Shown one piece after another: positions 35,034-46,567 of a stretch of DNA of 64,000 bases (positions within the stretch are counted from its first letter, which is position 1; the number at the start of each line of letters is the position of its first letter). A program made the position numbers and the translations under genes. The notes under the pieces were generated by a model, which ran no database searches, was not told the DNA's origin, and saw only the letters and a list, made by a program, of their open reading frames with translations. The DNA comes from Gamarada debralockiae (Eukaryota; Ascomycota; Leotiomycetes; Helotiales; Hyphodiscaceae), in the NCBI GenBank assembly GCA_002803225.1, contig NXFV01001098.1:1-64000 (forward strand), in the 5' to 3' direction.

Positions 35034-35964
35034 AATTGAGCTCTTTGCCTTGGCTACTGGCTTGTTCGTATTAGTAGTAGAAGTTGGTTCAGTGCCTGTC
35101 AGTAGAATAATAAAGAGAATATATTAAAAAGGCTAAAGTTTTGAACCAAAGCAGAGAGAATAATTGAGGAAGATTGCAACAGTGACTACGCCTGTTGCTG
35201 CACCTATGACTTGCGATACAATGAATAAATAATAATAATAATAATAATAAACCCTATCCCTTTCAAAACGGAATATGCATCATTTTCATGGAGTTTCATT
35301 TGGGGGTATGCTATCTTCGAAGGAGCTTTTTATCAGACCGACCCTCCCAGAAGTCCTTACAGCGTCATCGCGGTCGGATTTCGGTATCGCAATGGACATC
35401 AGATCGCCGAGACAGAGGGATGCCGAGGTGATTCTGACGAGGATCTCGTTGGGTTTTAGGGTAGGAAGGAATTAAGAAGATATGAGGTGGCGGTCGTTGA
35501 TGGCATCTTCACCCTACACTCTGTTGGTTTTGAATCGTAAAAGATAAAGGTGGCTTGGGCGAGAACGACTTCAGGAGCTTGAAAATAAATCTTACCAATA
35601 TTTGAGCGATCACAAAAGTGTGGCCTCAAACAGATGCGTTCTGGCCCCATGAACGGAAGGCGCAGCTTGAGCGATTGAGGGCTTTCGCAGGGAACGAGGT
35701 TGCTGCACATTTCTTGAGGAATGGCCATCCTCATGACACCCTAATTCGCATTTGGAGCTCTAAAAATTGCTGTTGGTTAAGCTCAATATTAGCCATGGAC
35801 ACTCCGTCACCGCGGTCAACCCCAGAAAGCACTTCACCTCGCGTTTCCATCATTGACTGCTCAACTCCATGTACGGAAAACGCGCTCAGAGACCTACAAT
35901 CTACCTTCGGGCTCTGACTTTCGCCGAGGCGGCCGGGAAGATATGGAATAACTCCTATTTAAAG
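35034..35964. other. Intergenic with an AAT microsatellite
   Basis: Contains a short AAT repeat at about 35225-35250 and no gene that I can support. A 92-codon minus-strand frame and a 99-codon plus-strand frame near 35.5-35.9 kb show no conserved pattern. Confidence 0.4.
35225..35250 (+). repeat. AAT trinucleotide microsatellite
   Basis: Seven to eight consecutive AAT units in the 3' flank of the DTGS-motif gene. Confidence 0.8.
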
Positions 35965-37619
35965 AACACGCCTACAAAGCTTCGTCCTGCTTGTATGGAT
36001 GACAGCTTTGACAATTGCTCTCCTTTGGTGGTGGTTTGACGAGAACGGCAGACCATTCTATTCCAGTACAACAACTTGTTTTCAGGCCCACCGGCACTGG
36101 ACGGACCGCAGTTTATAGACGCAGATCATCATGTATATATACGGTATGTCGGCGGTTGGACTCCAGACAAGACTCGAAAAGACGGATCATTCCCAGGTAA
36201 GAGGCCAATCCCCCACAGAACCATCATTGACAAGTGTTGGCCAGGCGTTTGCTTCGATTTTGCTTTCAATGGCAGTAACAGGATCCTCCTATCGGTTTCA
36301 TCGCCAACCTCGAAGACCGCACCCGGCTTAGCTTTTCTTCCGATCACCAACGTTTCACACGCCGAGCCCATCTCCCTCCTCGCACGAGTGGACGACGATG
36401 AGTACATTATCCTCCCGAATGCTTCATCCATCGTGTTGATTCGAAAGGGGAACTTGGAACCCCACTCAAGACTCGAGGTTCGAATAATTGCGGCAATGGA
36501 TGGAGGAGAAGTTGTAGAAACGATACAGATCGAAGGCATTTGAATTGATGAGGCAGGACAATTTCTGCCTGCCGAATCCGTCTCAACTGCGAAACTTCCT
36601 ACGACAGATGCTACGGAGCTCGCACGCCCAGGCCCATACCGCAAGATGCTCGAGATAGTTACGGACCATCCAGATTCCGTGGCAGGAAGAGACAGAAGGA
36701 AGAATACTCGTTCAAGGGGTTGCATACTGGGCGGAGTGACCGGGTGGGAGTATTTGCTGGGCGAGATGTTTGGGGTCGATCATGTTACTGTAGGAATGGA
36801 TGGAATGTGTTTGATACAAGAATGCATTGGAGGCAGAGGAAGTTCTGCTGGACTTGCAGATGTCTTCTTCCAAAGGTTCCATGCCAATCAATGAATGATA
36901 GCTAATGTGAGGCAGCGGTCCTCTTGGATCTGCACAATACTCCCAACCATGGCTATTTGAAGGATACGTCCCAGAAGTGATGGTATTCCAAATTTATACC
37001 CTCTTCGTGGCTTCTTATTCAAGTTTTTCAGGTGATAAACATTGGCAACGCCGATTGGGATTCCTTCCAACTTCATAATGACGAATACAAGACAATATGG
37101 GAGCTGAGTATGATTTTCGAAGACACGTACGTTTCCCTGATCCGCGCAATCAGGACGCTGGCATATCCGAAATATTCCACCTCGACCATACCCTCCACAC
37201 AGACCGCACCTGATAGACTTCCAATCTTTGTTATGAGGCTATTCCGGGGACAACTTGAGCAGGTTATGCATTCTCGGTCTTCTGGCTTGATACTTCAGGA
37301 TGGCTGAACACAGACGTCAATTTCGAGAGGCCCGCGGAGGACCAGAACTTCTTCCTTGATGGTGAACCTCCCCTCTTCCATTTTCGATTCATATCTGACG
37401 GCAGATCTAGAAGAAAGCTCGTCGAAGCAATGGCGATTGACCGAACGGGGGAATCAACGTGTCGCAATTCTTCTCCATATGCATTTTTGCCGATATCTAG
37501 CGAGGGATGCTGAAAAGTGTGCGTTTCTGCCTCCTGAAGTCTACAAAGAGACGATTGGCTCTGAAGAAACTGGTTTCGACGATTTGCTTGAGGATGACGA
37601 CGATTGGGAGAGAAGCTGA
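35965..37619 (+). pseudogene. Broken gene, possibly a membrane-anchored SGNH-type hydrolase
   Basis: An N-terminal hydrophobic segment (LTIALLWWWFDENGRPF at about 36005-36055) is followed after a frame change by a long frame: YIRYVGGWTPDKTRKDGSF, then SLLARVDDDEYIILPNAS. At 36541-36543 a TGA interrupts an otherwise continuous frame, which goes on with IDEAGQFLPAE, MLEIVTDHP, TGWEYLLGEMFGVDHVT and LADVFFQR. Further pieces in shifted frames are INIGNADW, LIRAIRTLAYPK, PIFVMRLFRGQLEQ, GWLNTDVNFE and RLTERGNQRVAI. The order (beta-rich part, then a GNADW block, then a Gln-Arg block near the end) recalls fungal SGNH/CE2-like proteins, but a clear GDS motif is not visible. The family assignment is tentative. 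The loss of function is clear. Confidence 0.65.
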
Positions 37620-38231
37620 TGAGGAGGTACGTTCTAGCATGTCCGAGGTATCACGACATGAGATCGGCGTCCTCGCATGTTGGGCATGCGATCGACATCG
37701 ATCTCCTGCTCGTACCTGACATCCATCTGTTTGGCAGATCGAGATTGAAGTTATTCAGAGTTGCTAGAATGTGCGAAATTCCATAGACAACAATCAATAA
37801 GTGTGAAGTACCCTAATTGTCGCCAAGCCCCGCAATGACCCCCTTTCCCGTTTCAGCTGATAAACTTCGGCTCTTTCTTATCTGATCTGGAAAGGCTAGA
37901 ACCGAAATGCAAGCTACATCATCGTTATTTCCTGTGTGGTGCGTCGGCTTTTGCAGGAATGACTTGCAGAAATTTTCAACTTAAGAACATTCATCTCATA
38001 TTATGGATTGAGAACCCTCTAAACAGAAGAGCTCCATACTCTTCGTCTCATCAATCGACCATTCTTATCCTATTCCACCGTTCCGTTCGAGTCCATCAAC
38101 GGGTCCCCACATCGAATCAACAAAGGCACACGACCTTCCACAAAGCTTGTCCCACCTCAAGCTACAAGATTAAAGGACACCTTGACGATAGAATTGGACA
38201 AAACAAACATATATCCAGCCTCTAGCCAGCA
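37620..38231. other. Intergenic, upstream of the MFS gene
   Basis: About 600 bp. No coding frame with conserved pattern. Confidence 0.4.
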
Positions 38232-40090
38232 ATGGCTTCGAGGCGCACAAAAGCACCTGAGATGGACAGACGAAAATCCTCGACACCCCACTATCAAACC
38301 TTCCCAACAACACCTCCCAAGTCTCGAGGACGACCTCCTACCTCCCCTACGAGCTCCTCTGGCCAAGATGGCTCTGCGAATCATAACGACAATGGCGGAG
38401 GCTCGGAGCACGAACACCAGAACTCTCCGCTGCCGACAAAGCAACTCGTTATGCTAGCAGTCATTGCTCTTGCAGAACAAACAGCTCTCAATTCAATATC
38501 GCCGTACCTACCGGAGATGGTATCATCCTTCCCCGAAGTCGATTCATCACAGATAGGGCTATATGTTGGCGCAATTGCGTCTTCTTTTGCGCTCGCACAG
38601 TTTGCGACGAACTTTTTCTGGGGATGGCTGTCGGACCGGGCGGGGCGGAAGCCAGTGGTCATGCTGGGGACTTTGCTAACAGCTGCATGTTTCTCTACGT
38701 TCGGATTCTGCAGGACGCTATGGCAGGCGATACTAGTACAAGCTCTCATGGGACTGGTGAACGGAAATCAGGGTGTTATAAGTACATGTCTGGGCGAGAT
38801 TACCGATCGGAGTAATCAGAGCAAGGCATTCGTTTACCTGCCGGTCATATACGGCATTGGGGGCATTACTGGGCCAGCTTTAGGAGGACTTCTGGTATTC
38901 AAGCAGAATCCTTTCGACAAGGCAGAGGAGAATCCCTATCCGTACCTGCTACCGAACCTGTTCTCAGCAGGAATTCTGCTCATCGATCTCGTCCTCACAG
39001 GCTTCTTCCTTGAGGAAAGCTTAGAAGAAGCAAAGGAGCTTCCACCGCTCAAGAATCGAGTCCGACATTTCTTTACCTGGCTATGGCAATTCACAGGCGC
39101 CTCTACACATCCCACTTACCTCCGCCACCCATTCCCCCGCGACTCCCGACATAGAGTGGATAGCGCTACTGATCACAATCACGACGATGGCGATTATACG
39201 GACAATGAAAGCGAGAACGATTCGCTCCTCTCCATGCCCGAGTTCCTCTCGAATCAAGATCATCACATCACCAGCAAAGAGATCTTCAACCGCGATACAA
39301 TCCTCCTGCTAGCCACATACCTTGTTTTCCAACTCTCGAATATCTCCTTCAACTCCCTGTACCCGATCTTTGCATCTGCGCCAGAACCAACAGGTCGCAA
39401 GCTCTCCCCCGAAGAAATCGGCCTTTCCCTCTCCTTTGCAGGAATTGTCACGATCGTTTTCCAGGTCGGCATATTTGGGAAGCTGAAAGAGAAGATGGGG
39501 AATAAGGCAACATACCGTGCGGGATTGTTCCTATTCTTCGTGAGCATGATGATGATACCTTGGGTGGGATATCGCGATTCGAAACCCCTGTTTGGTGTGG
39601 GCGATGGGGAGGTTTGGCTGTGGATTGAGCTTGGGTTTGTGTTGCTTGTTAAGACTGTTGCTGCGGTCGGGGGTCTTACGTCCGCGTTACTTCTTGTACG
39701 TCTTCTTCGTCTCCCCTGTTGGGCCCGCATCTCTTGACCAATTGATTTTGGAACTCATACTGACATTTGGTTGTACAGATCACAAACTCAGCACCGAACC
39801 ATTCAGTCCTCGGCAGGCTTAACGGCCTCGCACAAACACTCTCCGCAGCCGGTCGCGCAGCGGGACCCTTCCTCTCTGGCGGTCTCTTCTCAATCGCAAC
39901 TCGTGTCAAGCCTAAGGGAGAGGCGCTCGCATGGGGACTCTTCGGTGGCATCGCATTCATGGGCTGGCTTATTAGTTTTGGCATAAGAGGCGAGGGTTTG
40001 GAGAGTGGCGATTGGGATGAGAACGAGTCTCAAGGGGGCGACGAAGAGGATGGGGATTATGTGGAGGATGGAGGAGTCGGTCGGCGATGA
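38232..40090 (+). CDS. Major facilitator superfamily transporter (DHA1/ZIFL1-like drug or metabolite:H+ antiporter)
   Basis: Exon 1 is 38232-39695 and exon 2 is 39779-40090, with an 83-bp intron (GTACGT donor, TACAG acceptor). The product is 591 residues. A polar, Ser/Pro-rich cytoplasmic N-terminus of about 70 residues precedes the first helix (LVMLAVIALAEQTALNSISPYLPEM). The MFS loop motif is FFWGWLSDRAGRKPVVMLG between helices 2 and 3. A long, acidic, His/Asp-rich cytosolic loop joins the two halves (about residues 280-340). The second half restarts at TILLLATYLVFQLSNISFN and ends with an acidic tail. The layout resembles the plant ZIFL and yeast YCR023C group. The substrate is unknown. 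No neighbouring biosynthetic genes point to one. Confidence 0.9.
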
Positions 40091-43000
40091 CAACGTGTTC
40101 ATACTGTTGAGCAAGAGTAGATTACATATGGGTAATGACGGAAATTGGTGTGCATGGCTGTAAAATGGATTGCATAATGGGATGGCGTATAGAGTATGGA
40201 AAATACCACAGCGAGTGGCTTGAGAGCATAGATAAAAGCCGTGGCACGAGCCTGGCACAGCGTTATGTTAATGAGAATCATGTTCTACGAATTCCTTGTC
40301 TTGATTCTTTCAAAGATGCGAAACATGGCTAAGTGGCCGAATTGAGCTGTGCTCAATTTGAAAGGTTTAATCGTGGAGGAAGTTAACTTTCCTGATCCTA
40401 ATTCAATTGGACAATGTTGGTGACGAGTGTTGCCACTTCATGAATGACTGTATCATTTCGTTTGCGAGTCGTTTTGCGCTGTTGAATCCTATTTCGGTGT
40501 CGAGCTCCTGAGTGCTCTTTGAGATGCTATTTTGCCAATATAGAAGTCTTTCGTTGATGAAGACGGGGTTTTATAGACGGGAGTATATTGGTTAGTCGGC
40601 ATTCTGTGACGAAGATTGGAGTGTACTGGGGAGATGGCGATTGGGTGGTTGGTGCTCGTATCTAACAAGCTGGTGATTGTTGTCGCGGCTTTAATAGTAA
40701 CCTTGCTCTATGATCGGGCACCGTCGCGATGACTTTCAAAGTATTTGGTGTTTACCGTCAACATCATAAAGGTACTATACTCCCCATCAGATGCAGCCCT
40801 CTAATCGCATTACGGTATTTTTTCCTCGGTCAGGACGATTTACTTAGTAGTTGAATTCGAACAAGCTCCTCACTGGTTGTCTTAGTAGATGACGAAGCGC
40901 AAGAATGAAGCAATCAGTAAGTTTTTATTGCCTTCCATTATGTATTCATTGAATTACAGACACCCACCCGATATGTCATTGCTGATTATGTACAAAGAAT
41001 CGAGCTATCCATCCCTCAACATGTCCACCATTAACCATTCCTCCAAGATCCCAATTTTCAACTCTCAACTTAGTTTGCTTGAATCTCATATCGGGATGAG
41101 CAAGTCCGACGAAGACGTTGTCACCAGCGCCGGCTTGGTCCACGCTCAATGGCCGAGTGACCAGTCTATGTTGGTCTAGACACGAAACTGGAGAAGCTTG
41201 ATTTGGTTTTCGAAGCTTAAAGAAATCCTTCTTTTGGGATGCTCTAACACATGGTTCTTGCCTGTTTTGTTGTTGTATCTGAGGGAGTGGCCAATTGGAG
41301 GGATGAGACTTAGCTTAAGCTTAACAGTAGTGGCAGATCTAGTCGCTGATCTTCAGTGATCCAGGAAGCACAAAGGAACGAAGGAACACAGTAAAATCCA
41401 AGGTCGTCTAAACTTGGTTGACTTGGCAGAGTAGCTCGGAATGTGGGAACAAGAAATGTACCGAAAATGAAATTATGATGCGTTTTGCCCCTGACCCTTT
41501 TGAATTTCCGATCCTTTTGATCGCGATTTGGTTCTGGCAATCTGGCAGTCGTGGGAGTGACGGGATGGGTTTGGATCGCCCGGATCGAGTTGAAGGTGGG
41601 CAGTGGCGGAGACAGATGAGACACGATATCCCACTTCTGATAACAGTTAATATCATATTGCGGCTATCCAAGAATCCGGTCAAGATACACTAGTACAGAA
41701 ATAAATACACATGTTTTGCGACGTGACAAAGTCTCGGGTTTTCGCTCCCCAAATGCTGCGTTGCGCTTACCTCAGAAAATCCTCCTCCCATCATCGCCCA
41801 CCCAATTCTGCCTAACAACTCCCCAGCCAAATCTCATCTCAACCCCGACTCCTGCGGCCGCGACCCAAGGCGAACTGAGCCTCGAGCTGGACTCGCTGAG
41901 TATGAATAATAACCGCCGAAATTGTCAAAAATGCTTACCAACTCACGCCGCACACGCGTTTGCACTTGTAATCAATTCCTGGCGGCGTCAGGTGGATGAA
42001 GGATCGTATCCCGGACTTTGGAGTTTACATTCGAGCAATTCCTTTGGTCTTGTCGGATCTTGCTGCGAGAAATGGATTATTTGCACAAGATACGAGGTCA
42101 GAGGCTGAAGAGATTCCAAACTTTCAGATGATCAGTGCGTCACGCCGACTAGGCCGCCCTCGATGCGACCGGAAATGCGATTGTCGTTTATTTCGACGTC
42201 GGTGTCCTCTCGTGCTTCATATCTCCGCCTCAACGTCTCCCCTCTGTTGCCAACTCAGCTGGACAGGGTTTTGTGGGAGACTGAGGTATCAATTTCCACG
42301 TTGCCTCGTGAGTTGAGGAGGTTGAGATACCCAGTGAGGATTTGAAGGTCGTAACTAAGGCTGAAGAGCTGTGGCTGTTGAGGGTCAGCACTTGGAGGTT
42401 TCGCCACACAAGGCTAGTCATCCCCATGCCCACTTTCCCAAGTTGAGAGAGAGGACATCCCACGCTGTGTCATTGCTGAAAATTTTCTGCTCATTTTTCC
42501 CTCATCATATGTCGTTTCAAATCTTCAGCCTGACGACCTGCATACGCCTTCACCACAGTAGTCATCGCAATTGGCGAGTAGGAGCTCGTAGATGCTGTGT
42601 CCGGTCGCCGATGTGGCTTTACTGCAAGGCTATCGAGTTAGGCACCTTTCTCCTTCTGGAGATATCTCCGGGAACTCAACGTCAATTTGTTCGAGATTCC
42701 TCACGTATTTTGTGCCGTCGCATTTCTGTTTTTCATGGTGAATTTTGGTATGGTGAAGCCACCTCTGGAGGCTAAATTTGGCCGTAAGCACGAAGCGAAA
42801 GTGCTTTGACTGGTAAATTTCCCAATATAGTTTTACTCCATTCCCTCAAACCACTCAGAGAACAGAAGTCCTAATTCTCAGAATAATTCTCATACATAAA
42901 GTTTAAAGTTACTGTGCTATTCTCCATGCTTTAACACCGACCTCCTAGAAACTTCTGCCTGATTCATAGTGAATGACAAAGAACAGCCATGGCATGGGCC

Positions 43001-43648
43001 AAGTTGCCACTGTGACCATTCATAATCAAGAGCTGAGGTCTGAAATTATCGTCAGATTGTAGCACGTGGTCCTAAATGACCTAGTGCCCGCAAGGCTCGC
43101 CGGGCTGAGAAAAAGATGCCTCATTCAGGCTCTAGGAGCTATCTGCCCCGGCTACCTCACTCCTTTGCAAAAGTCCTTTTCTCCAATCTGTCTCCTGTTC
43201 TTGTTCGACTGGTACAGCTCTGCCGCTCTTATCATGACGTACCCGGCCGGTGAGATGAATGCTTTGCGGTTTTGGCGGTTTCATTGGCTCTCCCAATATG
43301 GCAGTGTCTTTAAGTTCAAGAATCACTTCCATCTCTCACGATCGTTCAGCGTCGTGAGGAGCCCCAAAGTTTCTTTACATATATGAAGATCATCCTACCC
43401 ACACTATCAAGCATCATCAATTCTGTAATCGATCTGTCCAAGCTCACCCCCTCTCTGACTTGTTCTCGACAATTTGTTGCGGCTCTCTTCTCCAGTATCT
43501 CTCACCAATCACGCGCGATCGACTAAAGACGGGAAGAGCCTGGGTGTATCCGCATCCCTACCCGTCTCACGAACTTCTCACCTCTTCACAGTGAAGAGGC
43601 ATTGAAATTCATCTCATCCGCCTATTGACCCCAACAAAATCGTCAAAG
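40091..43648. other. Long stretch without a recognisable gene
   Basis: About 3.5 kb between the MFS gene and the unknown three-exon gene. Open frames up to 134 codons occur on both strands (for example 41716-42108 and 42371-42775) but overlap each other, start at non-ATG codons or lack conserved blocks. I see no RNA gene, inverted repeat or coding pattern I can name. Confidence 0.4.
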
Positions 43649-44465
43649 ATGTCCTCGCGGCATTCGAGACGATCGCATGGAGGTCACAGTTCAAGTTCAA
43701 GGAGATCCCGACAAACAACCCAAGTGAGTCAAGGGTTGATCTTCGTAGCCCTCCCCTCCATTTACCCCTCTCACCAACTTCGCAATTTCCTCTTCTGCAA
43801 CGGATTTGAATCTGCGGGAGTGGGATCTTGACTCCCATACTTGGCACCCCTGATGCCATTCTCCTTCGATCAAGATCACTCCCAGTATTTTCACCTCACT
43901 GACATTACCCAAGCAGAGCACAGCCCAACTCATCGAATCTCTGAACACCCACCGAATCAACACCCTCACAGAACTTTGCCGCATCGAGCGAGTCGCGGCT
44001 TGCGCCTCCGATGAAGACCAGTTGGCCTTTCAAGGCCCGATGACCTCGGCCTGGACCTACTATGTTACATCCAACAACCTCCTCAACGAGCTGCGAGGTC
44101 TCACACGCAACTACCCCTTCAGTAGTGAGGCATTGGATGATGCCAAATGGAGGGTCAGCAATGATCCCCAGAGTAATCGGAGCTGGAATTATGCATGGTT
44201 GGTGCTAGTCAAGATGCGAGACGAGTAGGATCTTCCCCTTTTTATCCCACTTTTAAAAATGTAAACCAGGGACTGATAAAAGGACAGTTCTATGATCCAA
44301 GCCTATGCCACGAGTGAAGCAGCCAAACCCGAGATGTGGGGCGGACGAATCCCAGATGCGCAGGAAGCACAACAGCTCGCTGATTGCTTTGCATATGAAT
44401 GGAACGAAGCGCTCGAGCAGATGCTGCGGCACTGGGAGACGCCTCCTACTACCACCGGATATTGA
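43649..44465 (+). CDS. Unknown 186-residue protein, three exons
   Basis: Exons 43649-43723, 43917-44224 and 44288-44465 join in phase (75, 308 and 178 bp). The splice sites are GTGAGT/AGCAG for the 193-bp intron and GTAGGA/GACAG for the 63-bp intron, which has a CTGAT branch. The N-terminus is Arg/Ser/His-rich (MSSRHSRRSHGGHSSSSRRS). The rest is a compact, probably helical protein: LIESLNTHRINTLTELCRIE, LAFQGPMTSAWTYYVTSN, SWNYAWLVLVKMRDD, AQEAQQLADCFAYEWNEALE and a Thr-rich end. There is no signal peptide or membrane segment. I do not recognise the family. Consistent phase across two introns and sensible amino acid use are the reasons to call it. The third exon could be wrong, in which case the protein stops at the TAG at 44226-44228. 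Confidence 0.65.
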
Positions 44466-45856
44466 CTACAGAGAGGTTAAATCACAGAATACACAGTGTG
44501 CCTTCATACGATGGTTCTCTTTATCCTGTTATTGACTTTGCGATTTTGGTTTAAATTGGCGCTGTGGGGATTCTTTGTTTCACTTTATGGGAATGGGATG
44601 AATGCATAGCATGCGTGGGCATGGGACCATAACGATGTGATGGATATACGATGAGACGGATGGATATGATGGATTTCTTTGCGCTTTCTTAGGCCTTTCA
44701 TAGACGGATATACTTTTGCGAAGATCCTCCTTTGGCTCTTTCGTTTGAATCGTTTCATACCCACCTCCACAGTACACAAGAATCAAATCTGATATCAAGT
44801 CATTCTTTAACCCCGATACCATCATTGAAGCTTGACTATTCTCTCGTCTCATTGGATAATTTTTGGTCGTTCGCCGCAAATCCCATCTCCTTTTCTCGCT
44901 CCCAGGATCCCACAGGTCAAGTGCAGCACTCACTTCAACGTTGCACAATCCCCTTCACTCAAATAAGTATTCAGGATCCAACTTCCGTCAAAGTTAAAAT
45001 GATATCCTTTTCCATATCAAAATCTGTCCAGAATCCCGGCACCATGGTTGCGAATTTCCACTACACCTTCCCACCAACCCACCAAAATCCTCGCCCCTTA
45101 TCAATGCCCCGCTTCTCATCGGTGGCCGACATTAGCCACCCATTCTACCGGGAATAGTTATTCCGGGTATGTCATAATGCGATTATTCAGTAGGGCTGAG
45201 TGTGTTTGCGTCAAGTCTTACTTCCTTTCCGCAAGGGGCAGGTAAGCCCTAATCGCAGATCTTACTCCGCGACGTTAGACGCTCACTTGATTTAGATTTT
45301 TAGGGATTCTTGATGAGATAGTTCGATAGTGCGAGAGGGATAAGGGCCTATCATATTATTTGGATTGGTTTATGTAAATTGTTTGAGAGGGATGGTTTGG
45401 GTAAGGAGCTCGGATCGGACTCCGATGAGAATTGAGAGCGAGAGATACTGATGGACCCCTACGCCTTCTGTTTGCCTCTTTTGGGAAAGCCATCTTGCTG
45501 TATTCGAGTGAATCAAAGAGTTACACAGATGGCCGTTTGTTCTTGAACTCTCACGTTCATACAATCTTAAGCCAGACTACACATTCAATGACGCCTGTCG
45601 CTCTTCTGCCATGCTTGCATCACGTGATAGACCCATTTCCCCTTTCGAGCCCCTCATTTCGTTCATCTATGCCCGTCTTCCACTGATCCCTCTCTCCCAG
45701 TTATAAAATCGACCCTAGACTGGCGCTGCGGAATATCAGCTATCCCAGTCTCTAAATGGTCAAGTTTGTTTAGGGTTCGTCGTTCGGTTTGGGAAGACGT
45801 AGCTGAGAGTTTTTGTATGCTCGTTGTTGAATCTAATGTCTTGCTCCCCTAGGTAG
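44466..45856. other. Intergenic
   Basis: About 1.4 kb with no recognisable gene. Overlapping frames near 44.6-45.2 kb on both strands have no conserved pattern. Confidence 0.4.
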
Positions 45857-45864
45857 TATGTAAG

Positions 45865-46092
45865 CAGCGTGGCACAGAAAAATCAACCTAATCAATTATG
45901 ATCTGATTTGATATGAGTTGAGTTGATTTTGATTAGGTTTTTATTTTGTGGAAGATGATTTGATTTGAGTTGAATATAGAGTATAAATCAAAGATAACTG
46001 ATTATTTTACGTAAATAATTAATTATAACTAGATTAGATTTGATTTGAGTAAGAGTCAATAAACTAATTAAATCAAATCAAATGCCACACTG
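45865..46092. mobile_element. hAT-type MITE with an 8-bp target duplication
   Basis: The ends CAGCGTGGCA (45865-45874) and TGCCACACTG (46083-46092) are inverted copies with one mismatch. They are flanked by a perfect 8-bp direct repeat TATGTAAG (45857-45864 and 46093-46100). An 8-bp duplication and CAG-starting ends are typical of the hAT superfamily. The 228-bp interior is AT-rich, built of repeated GATTTGAT/ATCAAATC-like words, and has no coding capacity. The perfect target duplication suggests a fairly recent insertion. Confidence 0.9.
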
Positions 46093-46132
46093 TATGTAAG
46101 AACAACCCCAAGCTGAAGTTGTGCTTCTTCGA

Positions 46133-46264
46133 CTAAGGAAATGCGACAACGACTACCTCAAGGGCAACGATCGTAGCAATGACAATAGTTGAAGAACCGA
46201 CACCGAGTATGATTGAAGTGTCGTGGAGATTGACTCTAGAGGCCTGAGAAAGGATCATGATCAT
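46133..46264 (-). CDS. Possible 43-residue hydrophobic peptide gene
   Basis: An ATG-started frame reads MIMILSQASRVNLHDTS and then one long hydrophobic run (STIVIATIVALEVVVVAF) to a TAG. It could be a last exon or a single-span membrane peptide. The run resembles other short hydrophobic frames on the same strand up to 54 kb. There is no other support, and it may be chance. Confidence 0.2.
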   Translation of the reverse strand: MIMILSQASRVNLHDTSIILGVGSSTIVIATIVALEVVVVAFP

Positions 46265-46567
46265 TAGAAATAAGAAAACCTAAAAATAGTTCAAACGCTT
46301 CCTTGCATGACCCATCCTCAAGTTCATCTACTAGCCATTCATCATACGGGTTTGAGATTAACTTTACATTGGCACTCCTTGATGTTTGGTGTCACAAGGA
46401 TCACATGCTTAAGGAGGTCACGTCTCAAGGTTTTCACGGAGACAATTTGCTGATGGCAGGACCTTATGAAGTCATTCACTGAACTGAGATGGATGGCGAT
46501 ATTTGGACAGTTCTTGGTAAACAATTATGCAAACTTTTCATGGTCTCTGAACTATCCAAATATTCCT

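Noticed and set aside
41716..42775. Plus-strand frames of 130 and 134 codons as genes
   Set aside because: Overlapping open frames, no ATG context and no recognisable block; splice attempts did not give a consistent product.
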